Assembly: GCA_021840785.1 (NCBI GenBank)
Contig: JAKBXD010000061.1
Span: 1-10,851 of the forward strand
Direction of reading: 5' to 3'
Source: Pseudomonadota bacterium
GTDB taxonomy: Bacteria > Pseudomonadota > Gammaproteobacteria > Acidithiobacillales > Acidithiobacillaceae
DNA: 10,851 bases
The number at the start of each line of letters is the position of its first letter. Within the stretch, counting starts at the first letter, position 1. The position numbers and the translations under genes are program-made. The notes beneath the pieces are model-generated. The model had not been told where the DNA came from and did no database searches. It saw only the letters and a program-made list of their open reading frames with translations. Of the stretch, positions 1-6,693 are shown piece by piece.

Positions 1-842
1 TTGCCACCCTCCGCGCGATTCATCGCTCGGGTCGGTGGCACGACTTCTTGGATCAGGACCCATGGTCCCAATTGGTGCCGCTGTCGAGACGTATAGCCGC
101 GTGATCACAATTTTGAGGTGGACCCAACTTAATAAATTGTAGAGATCTTGTATCTATAAAGCACTCCGATATCAAGACACCACTTTTCAATAGTCAAAAG
201 AGAGCGTGAGCGACGTCCGTGCAATCCGCGGTATTCCGAGATAAGTTTCGGGAGAAAAATACCTTTTACGTTTGAATGGACTACCCTGCTTCCAATGTTC
301 GCGCCCAAGATTTTCCGATCCTAGAAGTGGTCTCTAGGCACACTCGCATGGGCATCTCTCTCCTCTTGGTGCACCGTATAATTCAGCGCCCCGCACCGCT
401 TTCAGTGGCCTAATAGCGAACCTCTAGTAAGTGTACTGGCAGGCTAAAACCAAAAGAAGTGTTCAATCTCTCCAATTTTGGTTAAATTCGCCACGAGCAT
501 CTGATATTCCTGCCACGTTGCGTGGGAAAATCTTAACCCTATACCACTTCGCCCGACAAGATTTGAAAGCGCAACGAGCGGTCCAAGGGCCCGCCTAAAA
601 TTTTGGTTAGCTTGTAGACGGATTAAGGTCCCGTCATAGTCGCTGAAACGCTGGTGGTTGCTTCACGTTCACCGGCCGGAGAATTTTTTGGTGACGGCTG
701 CTAGGATTAAGCCATGCATAGCGAAACAGCGACGATTCAAGGCTGGGTGTTTATAAAGGACCCCATTGTCAAGACAATATTTCTACGGATTTTTAGTTAC
801 AGTACCTCGGATGTCGATGGCAAAATCGGATCTGTTTTTGGG
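1..842. other. Low-GC stretch without a supported gene
   Basis: I see no gene here that I can defend. Two weak coding hints exist. Bases 3-104 (+) are open from the window edge and end with TGA, giving a 33-residue tail rich in W and R that could be the end of a transposase or other protein lying further left. Bases 444-662 (-) are open for 72 codons and read like protein (ending in EIEHFFWF), but the frame is closed upstream by two stops and has no start. The composition is clearly more AT-rich than the conjugative genes on the right. A predicted 74-residue ORF at 714-938 (+) runs into the MITE and is probably not a gene. Confidence 0.4.
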
Positions 843-850
843 GGCATAGC
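843..850. repeat. Left 8-bp target site duplication (GGCATAGC)
   Basis: Exact copy of 1022-1029, immediately outside the inverted repeats of the 171-bp element. Eight bases is the duplication length typical of the ISL3 family. Confidence 0.85.
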
Positions 851-1021
851 GGCTCTTCCGCACTTTTGGTGTAAGTGGGGAATCTACGTGACCACATTTC
901 TTCGGCATCATGTATCTTGGGCTTATATTTATTACTGACACCACATGTAGTACGTCTCGGTGAAACTAATGGCTATTTATGCTGATGAATTGTCACGTTA
1001 CACCAAAAGTGCGGAAGAGCC
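851..1021. mobile_element. 171-bp MITE with ISL3-type termini
   Basis: A short non-autonomous element bounded by perfect 24-bp inverted repeats (851-874 and 998-1021). The outer bases read GGCTCTTCCGCAC, as in ISL3-family insertion sequences. It is flanked by identical 8-bp direct repeats GGCATAGC, the duplication size that ISL3 transposases make. The 123-bp interior is AT-rich and has no coding capacity, so movement would depend on a transposase supplied elsewhere. The repeats and the duplication carry no mismatch, so insertion should be recent relative to the decayed ISL3 sequences at 2.6-4.3 kb. The decayed termini near 4.1 kb share only GGCTCTTCC, so the mobilising partner is probably a different ISL3 member. 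The family assignment rests on terminus pattern and duplication length. Confidence 0.82.
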
Positions 1022-1029
1022 GGCATAGC
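1022..1029. repeat. Right 8-bp target site duplication (GGCATAGC)
   Basis: Exact copy of 843-850, directly after the right inverted repeat. The empty site would have read through a single GGCATAGC. Confidence 0.85.
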
Positions 1030-1210
1030 TGGTCGATGGTTCACCCATTTCCCCCTACACTCCGCGCGAGGTGAGCCGTGTTCTTGGCGGCGAAACCGAG
1101 ACCCGGAGTCCCAGCCCGCAGGGCTGTTTCCCGGCTTGCTGTGATACGGTCATCCCCTTGAATGCCCTCGCTTTACGCGCGACGCACCGCCCTGGCCGAA
1201 AAAAGGGGGG

Positions 1211-1218
1211 TGGACCCC
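1211..1218. repeat. Left terminal inverted repeat of the IS3 element
   Basis: TGGACCCC pairs perfectly with 2489-2496. It lies about 90 bases beyond the orfB stop codon. Confidence 0.7.
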
Positions 1219-1309
1219 GATGTCCGACACTTACGTCAGAGATTTTAAAGAGATATTCTCGCGTAATCCGGCCCATAAACGCGGGCGGCCTTCGGAGATG
1301 CGCACGATG

Positions 1310-2137
1310 TTACGGGGTCGTCCGTACGGGCGACCCGAGACCATACACCGATGCGGGTGTCGCGTAATCCAAGCTTTGATGAGGACGCTCATAATTATAA
1401 AAATCGATATACGCGGCGACGCCGTGACGGGTCTCGCGCGGTGTCACATAATCATGTAAATAGATGTCTTCATACTTAATACTGCGCCAAAACCGCTCAA
1501 TAAAGATGTTGTCGAGCGCCCGCCCTCGCCCATCCATACTAATTTGCGTGGAGGCCTCGGTCAATAAAGTCAGAAATTGCGGACTCGTAAAGTGACTCCC
1601 TTGGTCCATATTAAAGATGGTGGGGGTCGCGAGCGCCAGCGCCCGCCGGGTCGCGTCGAGCACAAAGGGCATTTCTAAGCTGTCGGCCAAGGCCCAGCTG
1701 ACGATATACCGCGAATACCAATCAATAATGGCGACGAGATACATCCACCCCGTCCGGAGCCTCACGTAGGTGATGTCAATCGACCATACGTGATTCGGGT
1801 GAAGAGGCTGCACGCCGCGCAGTAAATAGGGGTAAATCGCGTCTTCCTGATGGCGTTTGCTGAGATTGGGCCCCGGGGCGATGCCGGCGATGGCCATCTC
1901 CCGCATATACCGTTGCACCCGTTTCCGGTTGATCGTGAGGCCATCATCGTGCACCAAGACCGCCGTGATACGGCGGGATCCATAAAAGGGATGCGCGGTA
2001 TAAAGTGCGTCAATCCGATGCTTGATCGCGACTTCTTCAGCGGAAATGGGGACCGGCACATAATACTGACTCGTGCGATTCAAGGACAACAGCGCACACT
2101 GGGTGGCGACCGATAGGTCGCTGGGCGTCTCGACCAT
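1310..2137 (-). CDS. IS3-family transposase OrfB (DDE integrase domain)
   Basis: Encodes the catalytic half of an IS3-type transposase, which makes the figure-eight and circle intermediates of the insertion sequence. The 275-residue frame shows an N-terminal HTH_21-like part (HPFYGSRRI near residue 50) and then an RNase H-like rve core. The acidic triad is visible: D in WSIDITYV (about 120), D in FNMDQGSHF (about 178) and E in DNIFIERFWRS (about 214). A YNYERPHQSLDY motif follows near the C-terminus. The ATG at 2137 is only the first in-frame Met. The frame is open back to the A-run at 2175-2181, so the working product is probably an OrfAB fusion made by -1 frameshifting. The gene has no stops or gaps and looks functional. 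Confidence 0.93.
   Translation of the reverse strand: MVETPSDLSVATQCALLSLNRTSQYYVPVPISAEEVAIKHRIDALYTAHPFYGSRRITAVLVHDDGLTINRKRVQRYMREMAIAGIAPGPNLSKRHQEDAIYPYLLRGVQPLHPNHVWSIDITYVRLRTGWMYLVAIIDWYSRYIVSWALADSLEMPFVLDATRRALALATPTIFNMDQGSHFTSPQFLTLLTEASTQISMDGRGRALDNIFIERFWRSIKYEDIYLHDYVTPRETRHGVAAYIDFYNYERPHQSLDYATPASVYGLGSPVRTTP
1315..1336. repeat. Near-palindrome at the 3' end of orfB
   Basis: The arms GGGTCG and CGACCC enclose CCG/CGG around a central TA. It overlaps the last codons of orfB and could form a stable hairpin in the transposase mRNA. No T-run follows, so it is not a standard terminator. Confidence 0.45.
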
Positions 2138-2163
2138 GGCAAGGCGTTCCGCCCTAGTCTGGC

Positions 2164-2448
2164 TTAAGGCCAGATTTTTTTAAGCCATGACAACTGAGTC
2201 GTCAGGCGGCCGACTTCCTCATAAAGGCGGGTGACTTCTTTGTCGTGTTTTTTCTGGAGATCGGCTCCCTGGGTCTCCTTGTCGAAGAGGGTTGCCGCCT
2301 TTTCCAAGAACGTACGGCGCCATTGGTGCACCTGGTTCGCGTGGACACCATATTCCTGGCAGAGTTCGTTGATCGATTTTTCTTCCTTCAACAAGGTCAA
2401 CACGACCTCGGCTTTCAGGGTCGAATCAAAGCGTTTTCGCATAGCCAT
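2164..2448 (-). CDS. IS3-family transposase OrfA (HTH DNA-binding subunit)
   Basis: A 94-residue protein with the HTH_Tnp_1 pattern of IS3 OrfA: basic start (MAMRKRFD), helix-turn-helix around residues 23-45 (INELCQEYGVHANQVHQWRR) and a C-terminal coiled coil or leucine zipper (residues about 65-90) ending in LSWLKK. OrfA binds the insertion-sequence ends and regulates transposition. The last codons run over the A7 slippery stretch. In the 0 frame translation stops three codons later at 2164-2166. In the -1 frame it continues as NLALSQTRAERLAM into orfB. The ATG at 2448 begins the conserved N-terminus, and only a weak ribosome binding site is visible. Confidence 0.92.
   Translation of the reverse strand: MAMRKRFDSTLKAEVVLTLLKEEKSINELCQEYGVHANQVHQWRRTFLEKAATLFDKETQGADLQKKHDKEVTRLYEEVGRLTTQLSWLKKIWP
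2175..2181 (-). promoter_or_regulatory. A7 slippery site for -1 frameshifting (orfA to orfB)
   Basis: Seven A residues on the minus strand lie at the two Lys codons near the end of orfA. The orfB frame is exactly -1 to orfA here and is open from this run to 2137, as expected for production of an OrfAB transposase. Confidence 0.75.
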
Positions 2449-2488
2449 AGTGTATCTTATCGGGACCCCTTTCAGTAGTCTTGTTTCT

Positions 2489-2496
2489 GGGGTCCA
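2489..2496. repeat. Right terminal inverted repeat of the IS3 element
   Basis: GGGGTCCA is the perfect complement of 1211-1218. It lies about 40 bases upstream of the orfA start. Confidence 0.7.
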
Positions 2497-2665
2497 CTAT
2501 AGTTCTCCGAGTGGACGAGATCGCTGCAGGTGCGGCAGAACGGGCAGGACGAATGCGGGACCTGGCGGACTTAAATGGCGACGAACCATTACCTGGGATT
2601 TCCGGGACTAGTCGAGGAATTGCTGGGATGGGCCGTCCCGTGATCAGTGGATTGAGTGGCGAGGC

Positions 2666-3964
2666 TTATACTGTAAGATTCCCGCCCGGAGCACATTGTA
2701 AGCGTTCAGCAGCTCCAAGCCGACGCGTCCGCGGCCGGAGGATGGCTGGGTGTCGGTCTTCCTGGCGGTCGGCCCGATGGTTCCGAGTCGTGTTGGCTTG
2801 CTGGATATGAGCATGAATCTTTTCCTCGACGGCGGCCAAGGCGTCGACCGCGGACCGGCGCACCGCTTGCATCTCCGTGCGGGAAATGCCCAACATTTGC
2901 GCCATCACGGCACTGCGCAGCCCCCGATCGGCTAGCTCGAACAGCTGCAACGTGTGGCGTTATTTTGGGCAGACTTCGGCGTCAGTTGGGCCAGGCGAAT
3001 TCGGTCTTCGACCTGATCTTCGGGCACGGAGAACCGCGGGGGATCCGGCAACCGACCCGGGTCCGGGTCGTCCGGAATCCACCCCGGGTCGTCGTGGAGA
3101 AAGATGGCGGCGCGGACGAGAGCCATCAGAGCATCGTCGACGGCTTGATGGGCACTTTCGATCCAGGGAAAGTGGTCCGCAATCTGCGTCTTGCCGTACA
3201 CCTCCGCTGCGGCGGAGTAGGCACTCGCTCGGTCACGACTAAAAAAGGTTGCCGCGAGAAAGGACTACAGGACCTGCGTAACGGCCGCTTTGATCGTGCG
3301 CACACAACAATCAGCACCCGATGCGTTTCTTCATCCAAAAACACCGTGCACCCGGTCGACTTGTCGCCCTTGCGCTGGAGATTGACGTCGATTTGTCGGA
3401 TGGCGGCCGCTTTGACATAGCGGGCAATGGTATCGTTGCTCACCGCGGCGTCCTTACGTTTGAGAGCGTCTTCCACGGGTTTACACCGGCTAAGGTCCGA
3501 GCGACGCAATAGCGCTGGGATCGGAGGGTCTTACGAGCCCCCACGTCCGCAAACCCTGACAATCGCTCCACAAAATCGTGCGGCGGACGCGCCGGATTGA
3601 GACATCGATCGATACGGCGTTGCACGCGATGCCACACCACCCGTCCGCCGTGCGACAGATCTTGCCGGGGCCGTTCGACATATTCGTGGGCGGATGCCTG
3701 GCTGAGGGTATCACACTACGGGCACGTCGCTTCCCCGGATCGGGAGACCCAATGATATTGGAAGCAGACGTCCTCCCGCTCGATGTTTTGCCACACCAGA
3801 AAATGCGGGACGATCCCCTACCCTTTAAAAAAGATGCGGGCCTACATTTCTAGTTGGTAGATCTGCGCCATCGTTTCGGGGGACAAGGCTGCGCGGTGTA
3901 AGGCTGAGGAGAACACGTTCTCCCATGTTTCGGGGGTCATATCATCCACCACGTTCGGTAACAT
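2666..3964 (-). pseudogene. Decayed ISL3-family transposase
   Basis: Reading the minus strand through several frames rebuilds one ISL3-type transposase. From the N-terminus: MLPNVVDDMTPETWENVF (from ATG 3964, stop near 3848); a zinc-ribbon part with EREDVCFQYHWV and CP*CD (amber at the position usually filled between the cysteines), then GGRVVWHRV and DRCLNPARPPHDFVERL (second Cys lost); SNDTIARYVK; a DDE part with IRQID and FLDEETHRVL; SRDRASAYSAAAEVYG and KTQIADHFPWIES; and finally LFELADRGLRSAVMAQMLGIS, an HTH-like stretch. The frame changes near 3640-3700, 3509, 3240-3290 and 2945, and at least two in-frame stops occur. It is non-functional. The C-terminal boundary near 2666 is uncertain and I could not find a left terminus. 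The family call rests on motif order. Confidence 0.75.
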
Positions 3965-3976
3965 TTCAGAATAGCA

Positions 3977-4131
3977 GGCCCTTCTCAAAGCGTAGAGTGG
4001 TTGAGTTAGGCAGGTCTTCTACCCTGAGCAACAGATCGATACTGCGGCACTCCATCCGCACTCCTCAGCCCAAACTCTGATGTTCTATTGATAATTTGGG
4101 CAGCACGCGTCCTACACTTTGAGGAAGAGCC
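3977..4131. mobile_element. ISL3-like terminus pair, remnant or MITE
   Basis: Begins GGCCCTTCTCAAAGCGTAG and ends with a sequence whose complement reads GGCTCTTCCTCAAAGTGTAG, an imperfect inverted repeat of about 20 bp. The 155-bp span has no coding content. The 8-bp flanks (GAATAGCA and CTCCAGCA) share only their last four bases, so a target duplication is not convincing. Alternatively the terminus at 4117-4131 is the right end of the decayed ISL3 copy whose transposase starts at 3964. The orientation fits that reading. Confidence 0.45.
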
Positions 4132-4154
4132 CTCCAGCAGGCTCTTCCTCAAAG
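4117..4154. repeat. Back-to-back ISL3-like ends, 15-bp perfect inverted repeat
   Basis: CTTTGAGGAAGAGCC (4117-4131) and GGCTCTTCCTCAAAG (4140-4154) are perfect complements separated by the 8 bases CTCCAGCA. Each arm ends exactly where an ISL3 terminus would. The spacer equals the ISL3 target duplication length. As a plain hairpin it has no flanking T-run on either strand. Confidence 0.7.
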
Positions 4155-4321
4155 CCGGGGAGATGGGCTGAACATCGTTGGAACATGGGCGTGTGATAAG
4201 CGCCTCGTTGTCAAAGTACCTGATGGCAGAAGATGCACGGGGATGGAGTAGCTAAATGCCTGCCATGTGCTCCGGGCGGAAAATCCCACAGTACCAGCAT
4301 CACCGAGTATGAGAAAGAGCC
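4140..4321. mobile_element. Second degenerate ISL3-like terminus pair
   Basis: Starts GGCTCTTCCTCAAAG and ends GAGAAAGAGCC. The complement of the right end matches the left end at most of the first 14 positions. The 182-bp interior is non-coding. The flanking 8-mers differ (CTCCAGCA and TGTTAAGA), so a duplication is not visible. It may be an old MITE or a composite of solo ends. Confidence 0.4.
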
Positions 4322-4423
4322 TGTTAAGAGCCGACCTGGCTTAGGTAGGCACTCTTTAAACAATTAAGATTAAAGACCGCTAAATATAAATAGACGCTTC
4401 AAGAATGCTATGGACAAAATAGG

Positions 4424-4457
4424 AAGAGACCCCGCCAAAATACTTAGTCGGTCTCTT
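4424..4457 (-). terminator. Weak terminator-like hairpin downstream of the operon
   Basis: The arms AAGAGACC and GGTCTCTT flank an 18-base loop. On the minus strand the hairpin is followed by CCTATTTTG. The T-tract is short and offset, and the hairpin lies about 220 bases past the last stop codon, so this is only a candidate transcript end. Confidence 0.25.
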
Positions 4458-4673
4458 GTGGCAAAGTGTATAAAAGCTGCTCGAATTACAACATGGACAC
4501 CGTCTAAACGTCTCCCTTATGGAGACTGAAAAGTAAAACAGAACGCTGAACAATCATCTAACTGAGAAAACCAGACAGCATATTCTCTGAGATAATCACC
4601 GGCACATATAGTCCGTACGAACCCACAATACTCTATTCAGGAAATGTCCGACGGCAACTATTTCGCACCATGT

Positions 4674-5774
4674 TTACCGTTCCCATGCTTGGTCCTGCTG
4701 CTGATACCGAAACAATTGGCCCAAACCAAGGCAAGCCACCTGTGCTGCCTCGTCTGGATGTCTTTGCCACGCCTCCGCCCAGTCCTTGCTGCCCTCAGGC
4801 GGCCGAATCCGAATCACCGGTTCCCTGGTCTGGCGCGCAATCTCCTCACCGTAACCCTCTCCCGCCACATCGCGGTCCGTCGCCACGCCCACCAAGGGAA
4901 AACCCTTCCATGCCCGCGAGCAAAATCCTCCTTGGCCGTGTCCCGCAACGATTGTCACCCGTCTGCCTTCCAAACCCGCGGCGGCCAGAAAGGCGAGTCC
5001 GTCAATGGCCGATTCCACCGCGATCACCGCCTCCTGTCCTTGTCCGAACTGCCACCACCCCGTCGTCCTGGAGTCGTTTACTATGAGGCCATGCGCTTGC
5101 GATCCCGGACGCGGCCCGCTTTGCCGGACTTTCAATTTGTTCGCCGGCACGGGGTCGCCCGCCCAGCGCCAGGCGCACCCCACTGGGGCACGCCCCTGCA
5201 CCCCTTGGCCCTGCTGGTCCCAAGCCCTTTGAGGAAAGAGCAGATATCCGCCGGATTTGGCGCCCCACCCCACATAAATCTGATGATCCTGCCAGGCCGA
5301 GCGGACGATAGGTTCGGGCAAGCCCCGCTGCTGCACCAAATAGCGCCGGATTACCGTCCAGGCTTGCGCGCCGTTAAACGTCACGCAAGGAAAGGTGAAA
5401 GGTCGCGGCACCGGAGGAGTCTGTTTGGGTTGAGCCTGCAAATCTTCCATGACCTGCGGATTCAGCCACTGCAGCCGGGCCAGCGCTTCGGACACCCCGC
5501 AGCCCTCGACGGCCCGCACCAGGCTCATGGCTCCCCGGCCGTGGCTGTCTCCCCGCGAATTGACGCGTGTCCCCCCTTCCCGGTGGTCCCAGGCCATCCA
5601 GCCGTCGGCGGATCCTGGGTGCGCCAAGACACTGATTTGGAAATGCTGGTCGGCCAGTTTATAGCCGCGCCAGCCGCTGCCATTGTTGACAATCTTGGCC
5701 ACCGGCCACAGTTGCGCAATCAGACCCTCCAGTGGCACAGTATTCAGCGCTTCGAACTCGTCAGGTGTCATCAT
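4674..5774 (-). CDS. DUF3991/Toprim-domain primase-like protein
   Basis: A 366-residue protein of the type common on Gram-positive plasmids and ICEs, where a small CHC2-like or DUF3991 module precedes a Toprim fold. Numbering from the ATG at 5774, residues about 30-105 look like the CHC2-like part (GWRGYKL, AWDHREGG, GRGAMSLVRAVEG). Residues about 138-215 fit DUF3991 (YLVQQRGLPEPIVRSAW). Residues about 248-315 form the Toprim core, with its Glu in VESAID (E254) and the DxD in ATDRDVAGEGYG (D300, D302). The likely role is priming or processing of transferred ssDNA, but the catalytic activity is inferred. An upstream TTG at 5789 is unlikely because the ribosome binding site AAGGGGGG (5779-5786) fits ATG 5774 or, better, ATG 5771. 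It is the last gene of the minus-strand run. Confidence 0.82.
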   Translation of the reverse strand: MMTPDEFEALNTVPLEGLIAQLWPVAKIVNNGSGWRGYKLADQHFQISVLAHPGSADGWMAWDHREGGTRVNSRGDSHGRGAMSLVRAVEGCGVSEALARLQWLNPQVMEDLQAQPKQTPPVPRPFTFPCVTFNGAQAWTVIRRYLVQQRGLPEPIVRSAWQDHQIYVGWGAKSGGYLLFPQRAWDQQGQGVQGRAPVGCAWRWAGDPVPANKLKVRQSGPRPGSQAHGLIVNDSRTTGWWQFGQGQEAVIAVESAIDGLAFLAAAGLEGRRVTIVAGHGQGGFCSRAWKGFPLVGVATDRDVAGEGYGEEIARQTREPVIRIRPPEGSKDWAEAWQRHPDEAAQVACLGLGQLFRYQQQDQAWER

Positions 5775-5807
5775 CTGCCCCCCCTTCAAATTTTTTTACA
5801 ATAAAGC

Positions 5808-5836
5808 CCGGTCCGGATAGCCTCATTTCGGACCGG
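5808..5836 (-). promoter_or_regulatory. 8-bp-stem hairpin between the Trp-rich gene and the Toprim gene
   Basis: The arms CCGGTCCG (5808-5815) and CGGACCGG (5829-5836) are perfect complements around a 13-base loop. On the minus strand it lies 18 bases after the upstream stop codon and ~35 bases before the Toprim start. It is followed by GCTTTATTG rather than a T-run, so it may attenuate or stabilise the transcript rather than terminate it. Confidence 0.4.
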
Positions 5837-5854
5837 ACTCCCACTTCTCCGCCG

Positions 5855-6541
5855 TTATGCCTCCCAGGCCAGGACGGCTGGATTTGTCTTGCCCTGTGCG
5901 GACGCCTTCTCGGGTGCCGCTTCCCGCCCATAGCGCTCGCACCAATCCTCCATGGCGGCACAGTGGGCGACAAAGGCCTGAGGGTCTGGATGCTGCACGA
6001 TCTGCACATCCCCGTGATCCGCCGTTAGCACCACCCGCGAGGGCAGATTGAGGCCGACCTGACGCTGTGTCCCCCCATCCCATGCGTGCTCCGGCAGAAA
6101 TCCTTGCGGCATCTGCCACGGAGCCGGATCTTCCCCGCTCCAGCCGCTCCAGTGGTGCTGGTCAAGCTCCCAGCCCGTGAAGGGACTCCGGTCCTGCGCT
6201 CCCAGCACTTCTTGGGGACAGACCTGCTGCAGTCCGCGCCAAAACTCTTCCTCCCGGGCATACTGGGTGATGCTCAGCGCCGCCAGTCCATGGCCGTGCA
6301 GGAGCACCGCCGTCGCCAGATTGTGAAAGTCCCCCCACACCCGCGTCCGCGGCGTGCTCCACGCTTCCAGCACCACCCAGGGATAGCCCCAGACGGGCAG
6401 CGGGGTCTGGGCCAGCAGCCAGCGCGCCTGCTGGCCTTGCTCCTCCGGCAGATCCACCCACTGCCCGTCCGGCGCTCCGAGAAGATCTGAAATAGATACC
6501 GCCTGCCCGGTGGCCGGCACAACATTGGGCATGATGACCAC
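5855..6541 (-). CDS. Trp-rich protein of unknown function in the establishment cluster
   Basis: A 228-residue protein that I do not recognise. It is rich in tryptophan (14 residues, for example WWVV-like and HHWSGWSGEDPAPW segments) and in acidic residues. It has no signal peptide, membrane segment, zinc motif or nucleotide-binding motif. It is probably cytoplasmic and globular. It lies between ardC and the Toprim gene, so it travels with functions that act on incoming ssDNA or against host defence; any such role is inference. A GTG at 6541 has AGGAG seven bases upstream. The ATG at 6532 with GAGGAG ten bases upstream is an equally good start, giving 225 residues. The gene is preceded by a structured RNA region and a terminator-like hairpin, so its expression may be set separately from ardC. 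Confidence 0.72.
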   Translation of the reverse strand: MVIMPNVVPATGQAVSISDLLGAPDGQWVDLPEEQGQQARWLLAQTPLPVWGYPWVVLEAWSTPRTRVWGDFHNLATAVLLHGHGLAALSITQYAREEEFWRGLQQVCPQEVLGAQDRSPFTGWELDQHHWSGWSGEDPAPWQMPQGFLPEHAWDGGTQRQVGLNLPSRVVLTADHGDVQIVQHPDPQAFVAHCAAMEDWCERYGREAAPEKASAQGKTNPAVLAWEA

Positions 6542-6562
6542 ACTCCTCTCCTGTCCTCACTG

Positions 6563-6594
6563 AAAAGGTGGCCCGCGGCCCCGGTGCCGCGGGC
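6563..6594 (-). terminator. Intrinsic terminator or attenuator after ardC
   Basis: On the minus strand the arms GCCCGCGGC and GCCGCGGGC (9 bp, perfect, all but GC-only) enclose a 6-base loop (ACCGGG). They are followed by CACCTTTTC. The T-tract is short (four) but the stem is very strong. It lies ~100 bases after the ardC stop and ~30 bases before the next start, so it could end the ardC transcript or act as a controllable attenuator for the downstream pair. Confidence 0.6.
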
Positions 6595-6598
6595 AGGG

Positions 6599-6670
6599 CC
6601 GCTTGCGCCCTATCCCCAGCTCTAGCAGAGTCCGAAACTCCCGCCAGAGCTGGAGACACAAGGCAAGCGG
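6599..6670 (-). ncRNA. Nested-stem structured RNA candidate upstream of the terminator
   Basis: Three nested complementary pairs lie between ardC and the next gene on the minus strand. The outer 8-bp stem pairs CCGCTTGC (6663-6670) with GCAAGCGG (6599-6606). The middle 8-bp stem pairs CCAGCTCT (6646-6653) with AGAGCTGG (6616-6623). The inner stem pairs GAGT with ACTC (6637-6640 with 6628-6631) around a 5-base loop. Both long stems are perfect and are separated by nine-base internal loops on each side. The terminator hairpin starts four bases later. This layout (folded domain, then terminator) resembles a cis-acting leader or a small RNA. I recognise no known riboswitch class, and the complementarity is the only evidence. 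Confidence 0.45.
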
Positions 6671-6684
6671 ATTCCTTTGTCCAT
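6622..6684 (-). CDS. Possible 20-residue leader peptide
   Basis: The minus-strand ATG at 6684 opens a 20-codon frame (MDKGIRLPCVSSSGGSFGLC, then TAG). An AAGGTG sequence overlapping the ardC stop codon lies five bases upstream and could serve as a weak ribosome binding site. The frame runs through the 5' arm of the outer stem and both arms of the inner stems of the structured RNA, so translation would disturb that fold, as in attenuation leaders. It is very short and may be chance. Confidence 0.22.
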   Translation of the reverse strand: MDKGIRLPCVSSSGGSFGLC

Positions 6685-6693
6685 GCCGGCACC

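Larger units (their letters stand above)
1211..2496 (-). mobile_element. IS3-family insertion sequence, apparently complete
   Basis: A 1286-bp element containing orfA and orfB on the minus strand. The ends read TGGACCCC at 1211-1218 and GGGGTCCA at 2489-2496, an 8-bp perfect inverted repeat. A few further matches appear inward if one gap is allowed. TG...CA ends, two overlapping ORFs and an A-rich slippery site are standard for IS3. I see no 3-5 bp direct repeat outside the ends (GGG on the left, CTA on the right). The copy may therefore have lost its duplication through recombination, or the boundaries may be off by a few bases. Confidence 0.8.
3965..4673. other. Gene-free, repeat-rich AT-leaning spacer
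   Basis: No ORF here looks genuine. The first 360 bases carry four ISL3-like termini (separate entries). From 4322 on I see only small hairpins: GCC/GGC plus ACCT/AGGT arms around 4330-4350, AAGAGACC with GGTCTCTT at 4424-4457, and GTCTCC with GGAGAC at 4510-4526. GC content rises sharply at about 4674, where the minus-strand conjugative operon ends. This is probably the debris zone at the element boundary. Confidence 0.5.

Noticed and set aside
110..130. AATTTTGAGGTGGACC motif reminiscent of IS21-family ends
   Set aside because: Single copy, no matching partner in the window and no adjacent istA or istB.
441..612. Possible imperfect terminal repeats (CTAAAACCAAAA and TTTTGGTTAGC) suggesting another MITE
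   Set aside because: Only about 11 bases match with a gap, in AT-rich sequence, and no flanking direct repeat is visible.
444..662. 72-codon open stretch on the minus strand with protein-like composition
   Set aside because: No start codon near its 5' end and two stops just upstream; at this GC content such a run can arise by chance. It could be a gene relic but is not supportable alone.
714..938. 74-residue plus-strand ORF
   Set aside because: Its last third lies inside the MITE. Without the insertion the frame would end differently, and no family or ribosome binding site supports it.
1071..1367. 98-codon plus-strand ORF across the left IS3 boundary
   Set aside because: Crosses the insertion-sequence terminus and overlaps orfB antisense; there is no ribosome binding site or recognisable domain.
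4644..5804. 386-codon open frame on the plus strand opposite the Toprim gene
   Set aside because: Antisense shadow of a GC-rich gene. Its product is Pro/Arg/His-rich without domains, while the minus strand encodes a coherent Toprim protein with a ribosome binding site.
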